Of a DNA stretch of 64,000 bases, positions 27,426 through 35,949 are shown piece after piece. The translations under genes were made by a program, and so were the position numbers. The notes under the pieces were generated by a model that saw nothing but the letters and a program-made list of their open reading frames with translations, did no database searches and was not told where the DNA came from. The DNA is from KBS50 sp042666615 (GTDB taxonomy: Bacteria > Actinomycetota > Actinomycetes > Mycobacteriales > Micromonosporaceae): NCBI RefSeq assembly GCF_042666615.1, contig NZ_JBHTDD010000015.1, positions 117,343-181,342 on the forward strand. Reading direction: 5' to 3'. Within the stretch, counting starts at the first letter, position 1. Each line of letters starts with the position of its first letter.

Positions 27426-28541
27426 ATGACACCTCCGCACAACTACCTGGCGGTCATCAAGGTCGTCGGCATCGGTGGGGGCGGTGTCAACGCCGTCAAC
27501 CGGATGATCGAGGTTGGGCTCAAGGGCGTCGAGTTCATCGCGATCAACACCGATGCGCAGGCGCTGCTGATGAGCGACGCCGACGTCAAGCTGGACGTGG
27601 GTCGGGAGCTGACCCGTGGGCTCGGCGCCGGGGCGAATCCGGACGTCGGCAAGAACGCGGCCGAGGACCACCGGGACGAGATCGAGGAAGTGCTCAAGGG
27701 CGCCGACATGGTCTTTGTCACCTGCGGCGAGGGTGGCGGTACGGGAACCGGCGGCGCGCCGGTGGTGGCCAACATCGCCCGCAAGCTGGGTGCCCTGACC
27801 ATCGGCGTGGTGACCCGTCCGTTCTCCTTCGAGGGCAAGCGCCGTCAGGTGCAGGCCGAGGCGGGCATCGAGGAACTGCGCAACCAGTGCGACACGCTGA
27901 TCGTGATCCCGAACGACCGCCTGCTCGCTCTCGGCGACCGTGGGATCAGCATGATGGACGCGTTCCGCCAGGCCGACCAGGTGCTGCTCTCCGGTGTCCA
28001 GGGGATCACCGACCTGATCACCACCCCGGGTTTGATCAACCTGGACTTCGCGGACGTGAAGAGCGTGATGAGCGGAGCGGGTAGCGCGCTCATGGGCATC
28101 GGCAGCGCGCGCGGTGACAACCGGGCGGTCGAGGCGGCCGAGGCCGCGATCTCCAGCCCGCTGCTGGAGCAGAGCATGGACGGCGCGCGCGGGGTGCTGC
28201 TGTCCATCGCCGGCGGTTCGGACCTCGGGCTGTTCGAGATCAACGACGCGGCGCAACTGGTCACCGACGCCGCCCACCCGGACGCGAACATCATCTTCGG
28301 CGCGGTGATCGACGACGCGCTCGGTGACGAGGTGCGGGTCACGGTGATCGCGGCCGGATTCGACGGCGGTACGCCGGCGTACAAGTCGGCCGAGACACCA
28401 CGCAAGTCGAGCGTCGGTACCGCCACCCCGGCGCCGTCCGCGCCGGTCTCCCCGGCCCCGGCGACGCCGCCCACCCAGCAGCCACGGCGGGTGCTGTTCG
28501 ACGACGTCGACGTGCCCGACTTCCTGAAGAACGGATCCTGA
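27426..28541 (+). CDS. ftsZ: Cell division GTPase FtsZ
   Basis: 371 residues. The tubulin/FtsZ signature GGGTGTGGAPVVA is near residue 105, with the T7 loop NLDFADVKSVM, and the conserved C-terminal peptide DDVDVPDFLKNGS that binds SepF and FtsW. A linker of about 50 Pro/Ala/Thr-rich residues precedes it. The ATG at 27426 has an AAGGGAAAGGA site; an in-frame frame upstream overlaps the promoter leader and is rejected. yggS follows after only 11 nt. Confidence 0.98.
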   Translation: MTPPHNYLAVIKVVGIGGGGVNAVNRMIEVGLKGVEFIAINTDAQALLMSDADVKLDVGRELTRGLGAGANPDVGKNAAEDHRDEIEEVLKGADMVFVTCGEGGGTGTGGAPVVANIARKLGALTIGVVTRPFSFEGKRRQVQAEAGIEELRNQCDTLIVIPNDRLLALGDRGISMMDAFRQADQVLLSGVQGITDLITTPGLINLDFADVKSVMSGAGSALMGIGSARGDNRAVEAAEAAISSPLLEQSMDGARGVLLSIAGGSDLGLFEINDAAQLVTDAAHPDANIIFGAVIDDALGDEVRVTVIAAGFDGGTPAYKSAETPRKSSVGTATPAPSAPVSPAPATPPTQQPRRVLFDDVDVPDFLKNGS

Positions 28542-28552
28542 GAGCCGCCGTC

Positions 28553-29296
28553 GTGAGTAACCCCTCTACCGCGGCGGCGGACCGTCGCGCGGAACTCGCC
28601 GCTGGTCTGGAACGGGTACGGGCTCGGATCGCGGCTGCTCGCGCGGCTGCCTCCCGGGTCGATGACGTGACGATGATCGCGGTGACCAAGACCTACCCGG
28701 CCAGCGACGTCCTGCTGTTGACCGAGCTGGGGGTCACCGACGTGGGCGAGAACCGCGACCAGGAGGCGGCGCCGAAGGCGGCGGCCGTGGCCGACGCCGG
28801 CGCCCGACCACGGTGGCACTTCGTGGGCCGGCTGCAACGGAACAAGTGCCGGTCGGTGGTGCGGTACGCGGACGCGGTGCACTCGGTGGACAGCGTGCGG
28901 CTGGCCAACGCGCTGTCCAGTGCCGCGGAGTCGGTCCGGGACAGGGTCCCGCTGGAGGCGTTCGTGCAGGTCAGCATTGACGGTGACCGGGCCCGTGGCG
29001 GAGCCGTTCCGGACAGCGTCGATCCGGACGTCGGCGTGCCGGCGGTGGCGGCGGCGCTCGCGGCGGCGCCGACGGTCCGGCTGGCGGGACTGATGGCGGT
29101 CGCCCCGTTGGGCTGGACGCCGGAGCGGGCCTTCGATCGGCTGGCCGCGGTGGCGGCGGTGGTCCGCGCCGAGCACCCGGGGGCGACCGCGTTGTCGGCG
29201 GGAATGAGCGGCGACCTGGAAACGGCGATCGCGTACGGCGCGACACATGTGCGGGTTGGAAGTGCGTTGCTCGGAATGCGTGCCACGCTGCGGTAG
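28553..29296 (+). CDS. PLP homeostasis protein, YggS/PROSC family
   Basis: 247 residues, alanine-racemase-like single TIM barrel. The pyridoxal-phosphate lysine is Lys46 in MIAVTKTYPAS, followed by GENRDQEA and FVGRLQRNK. SMGMSGDLE is recognisable as LSAGMSGDLETAI and the phosphate site as VRVGSALLG. It buffers PLP and is usually next to sepF in Gram-positives. The GTG start lies 11 nt after ftsZ. In Streptomyces a polyphenol oxidase-like gene (pgeF/ylmD) sits between these two; here it is absent. Confidence 0.94.
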   Translation: MSNPSTAAADRRAELAAGLERVRARIAAARAAASRVDDVTMIAVTKTYPASDVLLLTELGVTDVGENRDQEAAPKAAAVADAGARPRWHFVGRLQRNKCRSVVRYADAVHSVDSVRLANALSSAAESVRDRVPLEAFVQVSIDGDRARGGAVPDSVDPDVGVPAVAAALAAAPTVRLAGLMAVAPLGWTPERAFDRLAAVAAVVRAEHPGATALSAGMSGDLETAIAYGATHVRVGSALLGMRATLR

Positions 29297-29473
29297 CCTG
29301 GCGCGGACACCGAACTACATGAGTGTTGTTTAGGGGTTCCTCCGCCGGGCATGGGGGGTAATCAGTTCGGCCGGTGGGGGACGGACGTCGGTGAGTTGGC
29401 GCGGGAGTGACACCTGCGTGACAGCCACACGGCACGGGGGCGTGTGCCGCACGGCGGCAGGAGGGGCGCGGCG

Positions 29474-30202
29474 ATGGGTGCACTGCGCAAGGCGGGCGTC
29501 TGGCTCGGCCTCGTCGAGGAGGACGACGAGCGGGCGTACGACGACGACGGCTACGACACCAAGAGCGGCTACCGCGACTCGCGTTACCGGCAGAGCCGGT
29601 ACGCCGAGGACTACGACGACGACCCCGAGCCGGACGAGCCCACCCGGCCGCGGCCCCGGCCGGGGGAGCGGGGTCGGCTGTCGGAGCGCTCGCTCAGCCG
29701 TTCCGGTGAGCTGGGTCGATCCTCGGACCTGGGTCGGTCCTCCGATCTGGATCGGGCCGACGACGATCGTCCGGATCGGACGGAGCGGGCAAGCGTGCGT
29801 TCCATCACGCGGAACACGTCGACCGATTCGGTGACCGGTTCGGGTTACCACAGCCGGGACAACCTGGCGTTGGCCCCGCAGTCGTCCACGCGGGAGCGTC
29901 CCGCACCGGTCGAGGAGGAGCAGCGGTATCAGATCACCACGCTGCATCCGACCACGTACCGTGAGGCACGAACCATCGGCGAGCACTTCCGTGACGGCGT
30001 CCCGGTCATCATCAACCTCACCGAGATGGAGGAGGCGGATGCCCGCCGTCTGGTGGATTTCGCGGCCGGATTGGCGTTCGGACTTCGGGGTACGATCGAG
30101 CGCGTGACCAACCGGGTGTTCCTGCTCTCACCGGCCAACGTCCAGGTCACCGCGGAGGACAAGGCCAAGATCGCTGAGGGCGGGTTCTTCAGCCTGAGTT
30201 AG
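29474..30202 (+). CDS. sepF: Cell division protein SepF
   Basis: 242 residues. The N-terminal membrane-anchoring helix (MGALRKAGVWLGLVEEDD) is followed by a long acidic then Arg/Ser-rich linker with a short repeat (LGRSSDLGRSSDL). The C-terminal SepF domain (about residues 150-242) contains TTLHPTTYREARTIGEHFRD and GVPVIINLTEM. It anchors FtsZ to the membrane. The linker is longer than in Bacillus but typical of actinobacteria. A 177-bp gap precedes it; I see no clear terminator there. Confidence 0.96.
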   Translation: MGALRKAGVWLGLVEEDDERAYDDDGYDTKSGYRDSRYRQSRYAEDYDDDPEPDEPTRPRPRPGERGRLSERSLSRSGELGRSSDLGRSSDLDRADDDRPDRTERASVRSITRNTSTDSVTGSGYHSRDNLALAPQSSTRERPAPVEEEQRYQITTLHPTTYREARTIGEHFRDGVPVIINLTEMEEADARRLVDFAAGLAFGLRGTIERVTNRVFLLSPANVQVTAEDKAKIAEGGFFSLS

Positions 30203-30219
30203 TCCGACCGAGGGGTTCC

Positions 30220-30525
30220 GTGATCTCGATCCTGTTGCAGGCCCTGTACCTACTCCTCTACGTGTTTCTGCTGGTGCTTTTGGCCCGATTTGTTCTAGGC
30301 GCCGTCCTGCAGTACGGCCGGCGCTGGCAACCCGGCCGCGGCGCATCCGCCGGACTCGAAGTGGTGTGGAGCGTCACTGATCCCCCTCTCAAGGCGTTGA
30401 GGCGTGTGATCCCACCATTGCGAATTGGTACCGTGAGCATCGACCTGGCCTCCCTTGTGCTCTTGGTTATCCTGTTCGTGCTGATGAGGTTCGTGGTGGA
30501 GCGCCTGATCATGTCGACGATCTGA
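30220..30525 (+). CDS. YggT family membrane protein (YlmG)
   Basis: 101 residues with two hydrophobic segments (about 4-28 and 74-97) separated by WSVTDPPLKALRRVIPPLRIG, the YggT signature. It lies in the usual sepF-yggT-divIVA order. YlmG/YggT proteins are linked to cell or plastid division and osmotic tolerance, with no known biochemistry. The GTG start has a GAGGGG site 17 nt after sepF. Confidence 0.92.
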   Translation: MISILLQALYLLLYVFLLVLLARFVLGAVLQYGRRWQPGRGASAGLEVVWSVTDPPLKALRRVIPPLRIGTVSIDLASLVLLVILFVLMRFVVERLIMSTI

Positions 30526-30565
30526 CCAGCGCGCTGCGCGGCCGCAACTGACCCGAGGAGTTTCG

Positions 30566-31369
30566 ATGCCGCTGACCCCGGCCGACGTCCACAACGTCGC
30601 CTTCAAGAAGCCACCTATCGGCAAACGGGGGTACGACGAGGAAGAAGTCGACGCCTTCCTGGACGAGGTCGAGCGCGAGCTTGCCCGTCTGATCGAGGAG
30701 AACAACGAGCTGCGCGCCCAGGTGGAGCGCGGCGGTCGGGGCGGCGGACCGGCCGGCCCGGGAGCGGACCCCCGACTGGCCGCGGAGCTGAACGACGTCA
30801 AGGCCCAACTCGACCGGGTGCAGCGCGACAAGGCGGCGGCCGAGCAGGCGGCCCGCGCGATGCAGGCCGAGTTGGAGCAGGTCCGTGCCACGGGCGGCGC
30901 GGTCGCCACCGGTGACGGCGAGCAGCAGGCACTGCGGGTGCTCATGATGGCTCAGCGCACGGCCGACGACCACGTGTCGGACGCCCGGCGCGAGGCCGAC
31001 CAGTTGCTCTCCGAGGCCCGGTCCAAGGCGGAAGAGGTCACCCGCGAGGCGCGGGCGAAGGCCGACGCCCTCGAGCGGGACGCGCGCCAGCGGCACCAGG
31101 AGGCCATGGGCGGCCTGGACGCCAAGCGCACCGCGCTGCAGAAGCACATCGAGGAACTCAAGCAGTTCGAGCGCGAGTACCGCACGCGGCTCAAGGCCTA
31201 CCTGGAGAGCCAGCTGCGCGACCTTGACGGGCGGGGCCAGGGCCTGGAGGCGGAGATGACCCGGGGCGACGGCAATCGTTCCGTGGGCAACTCCGCGGGT
31301 CTGGCCACCGCGGGCCTCGCCGGTTCCTACGGGGGCGGCCGGTCCGGCGCGCTTGAGTCGGGTCGCTGA
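30566..31369 (+). CDS. divIVA: DivIVA / Wag31 polar growth protein
   Basis: 267 residues. The N-terminal lipid-binding DivIVA domain is intact (PLTPADVHNVAFKKPPIGKR then GYDEEEVDAFLDEVERELAR). Two coiled-coil blocks (about 30-105 and 120-225) and a Gly/Ser-rich tail follow. It marks curved polar membrane and directs tip growth and septation in actinobacteria. The ATG has a GAGGAG site, 40 nt after yggT. Confidence 0.96.
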   Translation: MPLTPADVHNVAFKKPPIGKRGYDEEEVDAFLDEVERELARLIEENNELRAQVERGGRGGGPAGPGADPRLAAELNDVKAQLDRVQRDKAAAEQAARAMQAELEQVRATGGAVATGDGEQQALRVLMMAQRTADDHVSDARREADQLLSEARSKAEEVTREARAKADALERDARQRHQEAMGGLDAKRTALQKHIEELKQFEREYRTRLKAYLESQLRDLDGRGQGLEAEMTRGDGNRSVGNSAGLATAGLAGSYGGGRSGALESGR

Positions 31370-31412
31370 TCCGGCGACAACCGCCATCGGGACGACGCGG
31401 CGGGGGTGAGCA

Positions 31413-32054
31413 ATGATAGTGGGAAGCCTGCTGCTCATCCTCGTCGCCATTGCCCTGCTCGTGCTCGGCCTCGCGGACGGTTCGAGCACCTTGTTGATCA
31501 GTTCCATCGCGGCCAGCCTGTTGGCCGCCCTGGCGCTGGTGGTCGGCGCCCGGCAGGCCGCCCGCGCCGGTCGCTCGGCGGCAGCCACTCCCCGTGGGGG
31601 AGGCACCGGCGTCGGGGGCCGCTTCGGTTGGCGCCGTTCCGGTGACGGCCGGCCGGGTCGAGGCGCCACCGCGCAACCCGCCTCGGCGGCCCGGGCCGCC
31701 TCGGCCGGGGCCACCACCGCCGGCCACCCGATCCCGGTCCAGCAGTCCCGCCCATCGGACGGCACCGAATGGGCGCCGGCGGATCCGCCATCCGACGCGG
31801 TGCCGGACGCCGACCCGGTCGACGAACCCGCGGCCCAGTTCGTGCCCGCGACTGACGCGGACCGGGTGGCCCGCCTGACCGACGACGTCCTGGTGGTGGA
31901 CGGTCGACCGCGATACCACGTCGCCGGCTGCCCGCATCTGGTCGGGCGGACCAGCGAGCCGGTGCCGGTGAACGAGGCGCTGGATCTCGGCTTCACCCCA
32001 TGCTCCATGTGCGAGCCCGACACCGCGCTGCTCGCCGGCCCGCGCCGCGGCTAG
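31413..32054 (+). CDS. Membrane protein with a C-terminal Ada-like metal-binding motif
   Basis: 213 residues in three parts: two N-terminal hydrophobic helices (about 3-20 and 26-46), a low-complexity Ala/Arg/Pro linker (50-145) and a small C-terminal domain. The last contains YHVAGCPHL (His169, Cys173) and FTPCSMCEPD (Cys197, Cys200). This matches the pattern Y-H-x3-C ... A-x3-G-x2-P-C-x2-C seen in Ada-like zinc modules attached to some secreted nucleases and competence proteins. I do not recognise the whole protein. It follows divIVA by 43 nt with its own GGGGGTGAG site, so it may be cotranscribed with the division genes. Confidence 0.7.
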   Translation: MIVGSLLLILVAIALLVLGLADGSSTLLISSIAASLLAALALVVGARQAARAGRSAAATPRGGGTGVGGRFGWRRSGDGRPGRGATAQPASAARAASAGATTAGHPIPVQQSRPSDGTEWAPADPPSDAVPDADPVDEPAAQFVPATDADRVARLTDDVLVVDGRPRYHVAGCPHLVGRTSEPVPVNEALDLGFTPCSMCEPDTALLAGPRRG

Positions 32055-32055
32055 G

Positions 32056-32123
32056 CCTGTGTCAGAGCCCCTGGCCGGCCGGTGGCGCACCGCGAACGGC
32101 TCGACCGAGGACGTTGACACAGG
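32056..32123. repeat. Inverted repeat in front of the antiporter gene
   Basis: CCTGTGTCA (32056-32064) and TGACACAGG (32115-32123) are perfect inverted copies separated by 50 bp. The right copy overlaps a TTGACA (32114-32119) that could be a -35. The repeat may be an operator pair or end the preceding transcript. Confidence 0.4.
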
Positions 32124-32158
32124 TCTTCCCCCCGGGGCGGCAGGATGACCGGGCGGTC

Positions 32159-33661
32159 ATGACGGGCTCGTTGGATGTCGCGCTGCTGATCGGCGCGCTC
32201 GTGCTGCTGGTCGCCGTCGGCGCGGTCCGGCTGTCCACCCGGTTCGGCGTTCCCAGCCTGCTGGTCTACCTCGCGTTGGGGGTGGCGATCGGTGAGGCCG
32301 GGCTCGGGATCCAGTTCGACGACGCGGAGCTGACCCGGGTCCTCGGGTTCTGCGCGCTCATCGTGATCATCGCCGAGGGTGGGCTCACCGCCAGGTGGAG
32401 CACCCTGCGACCCGTGTTGGGCGTGTCCGCCACGTTGGCCACCGTCGGCGTCCTGGTCAGCGTCGTCGTGGTGGGAGTGACCGCCCATTTCCTGCTCGAC
32501 CTGTCCTGGCGGCTGGCCCTGCTGTACGGCGCGGTGCTCTCGTCAACCGACGCGGCCGCCGTGTTCGCCACGCTGCGCCGGTTGCGGCTGCCGCCGCGGC
32601 TGGTGGCGACCCTGGAGGCCGAGTCGGGGATGAACGACGCCCCGGTGGTCCTGCTGGTGCTGCTGCTGTCCGTCGAGCCCACGGGGGCGCACAGCTGGTG
32701 GGTGGAAGGTTTGGTGATCGGCTACGAGCTGGTGGCCGGTGGGGCAGTCGGCTTCGTGGTGGCCGTGGTGGGCAGGCGGGCGCTGCGCCAGGCGGCGCTT
32801 CCCGCCGCGGGTCTGTACCCGATCGCCGCGGTCGGCTTCACCGTGCTGGCATACGGGGTCGGCACCGTACTGCACGCCTCCGGATTCCTCGCCGTGTACG
32901 TCGCCGGCGTGGTGCTGGGCAACGCTCGGCTGCCGCACCGACAGGCGATTCTGGGGTTCGCGGACGGCCTGGCCTGGCTCGCCCAGATCGGTCTGTTCGT
33001 GTTGCTGGGTCTGCTCGTCTCACCGGACCGGTTGGGCTCCGCGGTGTTCCCGGCCGTGGTGGCCGGGCTCGCCCTGGTCCTGCTGGCCAGGCCCTTGTCG
33101 GTGCTGGTTTCCGCCACACCGTTCCGGGTCGGCCCGCGAGAGCAGGCGTTCCTGTCCTGGGGCGGATTGCGGGGCGCGGTGCCGATCGTGTTCGCGACCA
33201 TTCCGCTGTCGTACGGGGTGCCGGGGGCGGAGCGGCTGTTCGACGTGGTCTTCGTGCTCGTCGTGATCTTCACGATGCTCCAGGCGGGCACCCTGGCCCC
33301 GGCCGCTCGGCGGCTGCGGGTGACCGCTCCCGCGGAGGCGGCGGAGGTTCGGGTGGAGACGGCGCCGCTCGACCGGATGCGGGCCGACCTGCTGCAACTG
33401 GAGATCCCGCCCGGTTCGCGGTTGGCCGGAGTGCACGTGGACGAACTGCGTCTGCCGGTCGGCGCCTCGGTCACGCTGGTGTTGCGCGATGGCAACGGGT
33501 TCGTGCCCGGTCCGGACACCCGGCTGCGTACTGGCGACAGTCTGCTCATCGTGGCGACCGCCGAGAGCCGGGACGTGGCCGAGCGGCGGCTGCGGGCGGT
33601 CAGCCGGCGGGGCCGGCTGGCCCGCTGGTTTGGCGAGTACGGCAATGAAGCGGATCGGTGA
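32159..33661 (+). CDS. Cation (K+/Na+)/proton antiporter, CPA family with TrkA_C domain
   Basis: 500 residues. About twelve membrane helices (residues 5-385) carry LSSTDAAAVFATLRR and ESGMNDAPVVLL, the conserved region with the ion-binding Asp residues of NhaP-type antiporters. A cytoplasmic RCK C-terminal/TrkA_C domain follows (about 405-490: LEIPPGSRLAGVHVDELRLP), suggesting gating by nucleotide or ion. This arrangement is that of NhaP2/CvrA potassium-proton antiporters. The ATG at 32159 (MTGSLDVALL) is chosen as the start next to the first helix. Confidence 0.88.
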   Translation: MTGSLDVALLIGALVLLVAVGAVRLSTRFGVPSLLVYLALGVAIGEAGLGIQFDDAELTRVLGFCALIVIIAEGGLTARWSTLRPVLGVSATLATVGVLVSVVVVGVTAHFLLDLSWRLALLYGAVLSSTDAAAVFATLRRLRLPPRLVATLEAESGMNDAPVVLLVLLLSVEPTGAHSWWVEGLVIGYELVAGGAVGFVVAVVGRRALRQAALPAAGLYPIAAVGFTVLAYGVGTVLHASGFLAVYVAGVVLGNARLPHRQAILGFADGLAWLAQIGLFVLLGLLVSPDRLGSAVFPAVVAGLALVLLARPLSVLVSATPFRVGPREQAFLSWGGLRGAVPIVFATIPLSYGVPGAERLFDVVFVLVVIFTMLQAGTLAPAARRLRVTAPAEAAEVRVETAPLDRMRADLLQLEIPPGSRLAGVHVDELRLPVGASVTLVLRDGNGFVPGPDTRLRTGDSLLIVATAESRDVAERRLRAVSRRGRLARWFGEYGNEADR

Positions 33662-33731
33662 TCTGCTAGCGTCGCTTTGCCCGGATTTGCGAAGTGCTTC
33701 GGGTTGAGATGCGACACATCGGTGCGGCACG

Positions 33732-33760
33732 TTGTCGGACGTCTGTACGTTCCGTATTCT
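33732..33760 (+). promoter_or_regulatory. Promoter of the DksA-like gene
   Basis: TTGTCG (33732-33737), a 17-nt spacer and TATTCT (33755-33760). The predicted leader is about 106 nt and has no obvious stable structure. A TATTCT hexamer is conspicuous in this GC-rich sequence. Confidence 0.6.
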
Positions 33761-33872
33761 TGCCAACCTCCGGAGTGCGCGACGTCCGTCGCGCGCCCCG
33801 TTGTGCATCTGGGGGGACGCGGTTGCCAGGCGCACCGCCGATCGCCGCGGGACCGCGGCCAAGGGAGCGACG

Positions 33873-34289
33873 ATGGCGAAGCCAGCCGACACCAGGACCG
33901 CGAACCGTAAGCCGGCGCGGGGCACCCGCACCGCCGCGGAGACCGAGAAGATCCGGGCCGCACTGGCGGCCCGCCGGGACGAGTTGCGTGGCGAGTACGA
34001 TCAGACGCTGAGCGAGATCACCGAGCTGCAGCGCGAGCGACTGACCGACTCGGCCGGCGACGACCAGGCCGATACCGGCACCAAGACCCTCGAGCGGGAG
34101 CAGGAGATCTCCCTCGCCAACGGCATCCTTGAGCGGATCACGCAGGTGGAGCGGGCGTTGGAGCGGCTCGACCAGGGCAACTACGGCTGGTGCGAGCGGT
34201 GTGGCGACCCGATCCCGGTCGAGCGCCTCGCGGCCTTCCCGTCGGCCACCCTGTGCGTGAAGTGCAAGCAGTTGGAGGAACGGCGCTAG
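33873..34289 (+). CDS. DksA/TraR-family zinc finger protein
   Basis: 138 residues. An N-terminal coiled coil (about 22-100) leads to a C4 zinc finger (Cys107, Cys110, Cys128, Cys131: WCERCGDPIP...LCVKCKQ). Members of this family enter the RNA polymerase secondary channel; in mycobacteria a related protein modulates rRNA promoters. The acidic tip residues of E. coli DksA are not clearly conserved, so it may differ in action. The ATG at 33873 has an AAGGGAG site; the upstream in-frame extension overlaps the promoter. Confidence 0.9.
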   Translation: MAKPADTRTANRKPARGTRTAAETEKIRAALAARRDELRGEYDQTLSEITELQRERLTDSAGDDQADTGTKTLEREQEISLANGILERITQVERALERLDQGNYGWCERCGDPIPVERLAAFPSATLCVKCKQLEERR

Positions 34290-34351
34290 GGCCCGCCAGC
34301 AGCCCCGTCGCCGGCACGTTTACCGCGTCCGCGTACGTCGATGGGGAGCAG

Positions 34352-34999
34352 ATGACCGAGGCACGGCCCGTTCCACCCGCGACCGCCGATCGCCCGCCGG
34401 CCCGGCGCCGGCGGGCGATCGGCGTCCTGCTGTCCATCGCGGCGCTCGCCCTGCTCCTCGACTTCGGCACCAAACAGTGGGCGATCAGCGGACTCACCCC
34501 GGGGGAACCCGTCCGGATCCTCGGCGGTCTGGTCCATCTCAGCCTGACCCGTAACAGCGGCGCGGCGTGGAGCATCGGTGCCGACTACACCTGGGTCTTC
34601 CCGATCATCGCCATCGGGGTGGTGGGTTGGATCGTCTGGATGGCGGCCAAGGTGCGGTCGCTGCCCTGGGCGGTCTCGCTCGGGCTGGTGCTCGGCGGTG
34701 CGCTGGGAAACCTCAACGACCGGATCTTCCGGGAGCCGGGGCCGTTCGTCGGACACGTGGTCGACATGATCAGCGTGTTCGGCCCCTATGGGCAGTACTT
34801 CCCGATCTTCAACATCGCCGACAGCGCACTGTTCTGTGGTGTGGTGCTCGCGGTCCTGCTCGAGCTGACCGGCCGCCAGCGGGACGGCAGCCGGCTCCCG
34901 TCCCGGCGGCACGCCGCCTCGCCGCCGGCCGCCTCGCCGCCCGCCGGTGAGCCGTCGGCCGGTGAGCCGCCCGTGAGTGACCGGGAGGAGCGCGCGTGA
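34352..34999 (+). CDS. lspA: Lipoprotein signal peptidase LspA
   Basis: 215 residues with four membrane helices. The catalytic aspartates are Asp123 (GNLNDRIFR) and Asp157 (FNIADSAL), and NSGAAWSIG is the conserved substrate-binding stretch. It cleaves signal peptides of prolipoproteins. The C-terminal 45 residues (Pro/Ser/Ala/Glu repeats) are an unusual tail. The ATG has a GGGGAG site. The stop overlaps rluD (GTGA), a pairing common in bacteria. Confidence 0.96.
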   Translation: MTEARPVPPATADRPPARRRRAIGVLLSIAALALLLDFGTKQWAISGLTPGEPVRILGGLVHLSLTRNSGAAWSIGADYTWVFPIIAIGVVGWIVWMAAKVRSLPWAVSLGLVLGGALGNLNDRIFREPGPFVGHVVDMISVFGPYGQYFPIFNIADSALFCGVVLAVLLELTGRQRDGSRLPSRRHAASPPAASPPAGEPSAGEPPVSDREERA

Positions 35000-35949
35000 C
35001 CTCGACGTACGACGCGCCGGGTCCGGCTGGCGACCACCGCAGCCTGCCGGTGCCGGACGGGCTCGACGGGATGCGTCTGGACCAGGCGGTCTCCCGGTTG
35101 TTCGGGTTGTCCCGGACCGTCGCCGCGGCGCTTGTCGAAGCCGGGGATGCCCGGGTGGACGGCGTGCCGCGTCCGAAATCCGACAAGGTGAGCGCCGGCT
35201 CCTGGCTGGAGGTCACCCTGCCGGCGCCGCCCGCACCGCCGAGGGTGGTGCCGCAGGCGGTTCCCGGCCTGCGGGTGGTGTACGCCGACGACGACATCGT
35301 GGCGGTGGACAAGCCCGTCGGGGTCGCGGCACACCCCAGCCCCGGCTGGACCGGGCCGACCGTCGTGGGTGGCCTCGCCGCCATCGGCCACACGATCGCC
35401 ACCGGCGGCGCCGCGGAGCGGCAGGGAGTGGTGCACCGGCTCGACGTGGGTACCACCGGAATAATGGTCGTGGCCAAGAGCGAGCTGGCGTACAGCGTGC
35501 TCAAGCGGGCCTTCAAGGAGCGCGAGGTGGACAAGCGCTACCACGCCGTCGTGCAGGGCCATCTCGACCCGTTACGCGGGACCGTCGACGCGCCGATCGA
35601 CCGGCACCCGCATCACGACTACCGGTGGGCGGTCGTCTCCGGCGGCAAGCCCAGCGTCACCCATTACGACACCATCGAGGCGTTCCCGGCCGCGAGCCTG
35701 GTCGACGTACGGCTGGAGACCGGGCGGACGCACCAGATCCGGGTGCACCTCTCCACCCTGCGCCACCCATGCGTGGGTGACCTGACGTACGGTGCGGATC
35801 CGACGTTGGCCGCCAGGTTGGGACTGACCAGACAGTGGTTGCATGCCCGTGCGCTCGGTTTCCTACACCCCCGTACGGCGGAGCCGGTTCGCTTCGTCAG
35901 CGACTACCCTGACGATCTGGAGCATGCGCTCGCCGTCCTGCGTGACTGA
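34996..35949 (+). CDS. rluD: 23S rRNA pseudouridine synthase, RluA/RluD family
   Basis: 317 residues. An N-terminal S4 RNA-binding domain (about 20-80: GMRLDQAVSRLFGLSRTVAA) is followed by the synthase domain with catalytic Asp150 in VVHRLDVGTTG. YHAVVQGH and LETGRTHQIRVHL are further RluA-family motifs. It converts specific uridines in 23S rRNA. Its GTG start overlaps the lspA stop. The symbol reflects the usual lspA partner; the exact uridine targets are not readable. Confidence 0.93.
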   Translation: MTSTYDAPGPAGDHRSLPVPDGLDGMRLDQAVSRLFGLSRTVAAALVEAGDARVDGVPRPKSDKVSAGSWLEVTLPAPPAPPRVVPQAVPGLRVVYADDDIVAVDKPVGVAAHPSPGWTGPTVVGGLAAIGHTIATGGAAERQGVVHRLDVGTTGIMVVAKSELAYSVLKRAFKEREVDKRYHAVVQGHLDPLRGTVDAPIDRHPHHDYRWAVVSGGKPSVTHYDTIEAFPAASLVDVRLETGRTHQIRVHLSTLRHPCVGDLTYGADPTLAARLGLTRQWLHARALGFLHPRTAEPVRFVSDYPDDLEHALAVLRD

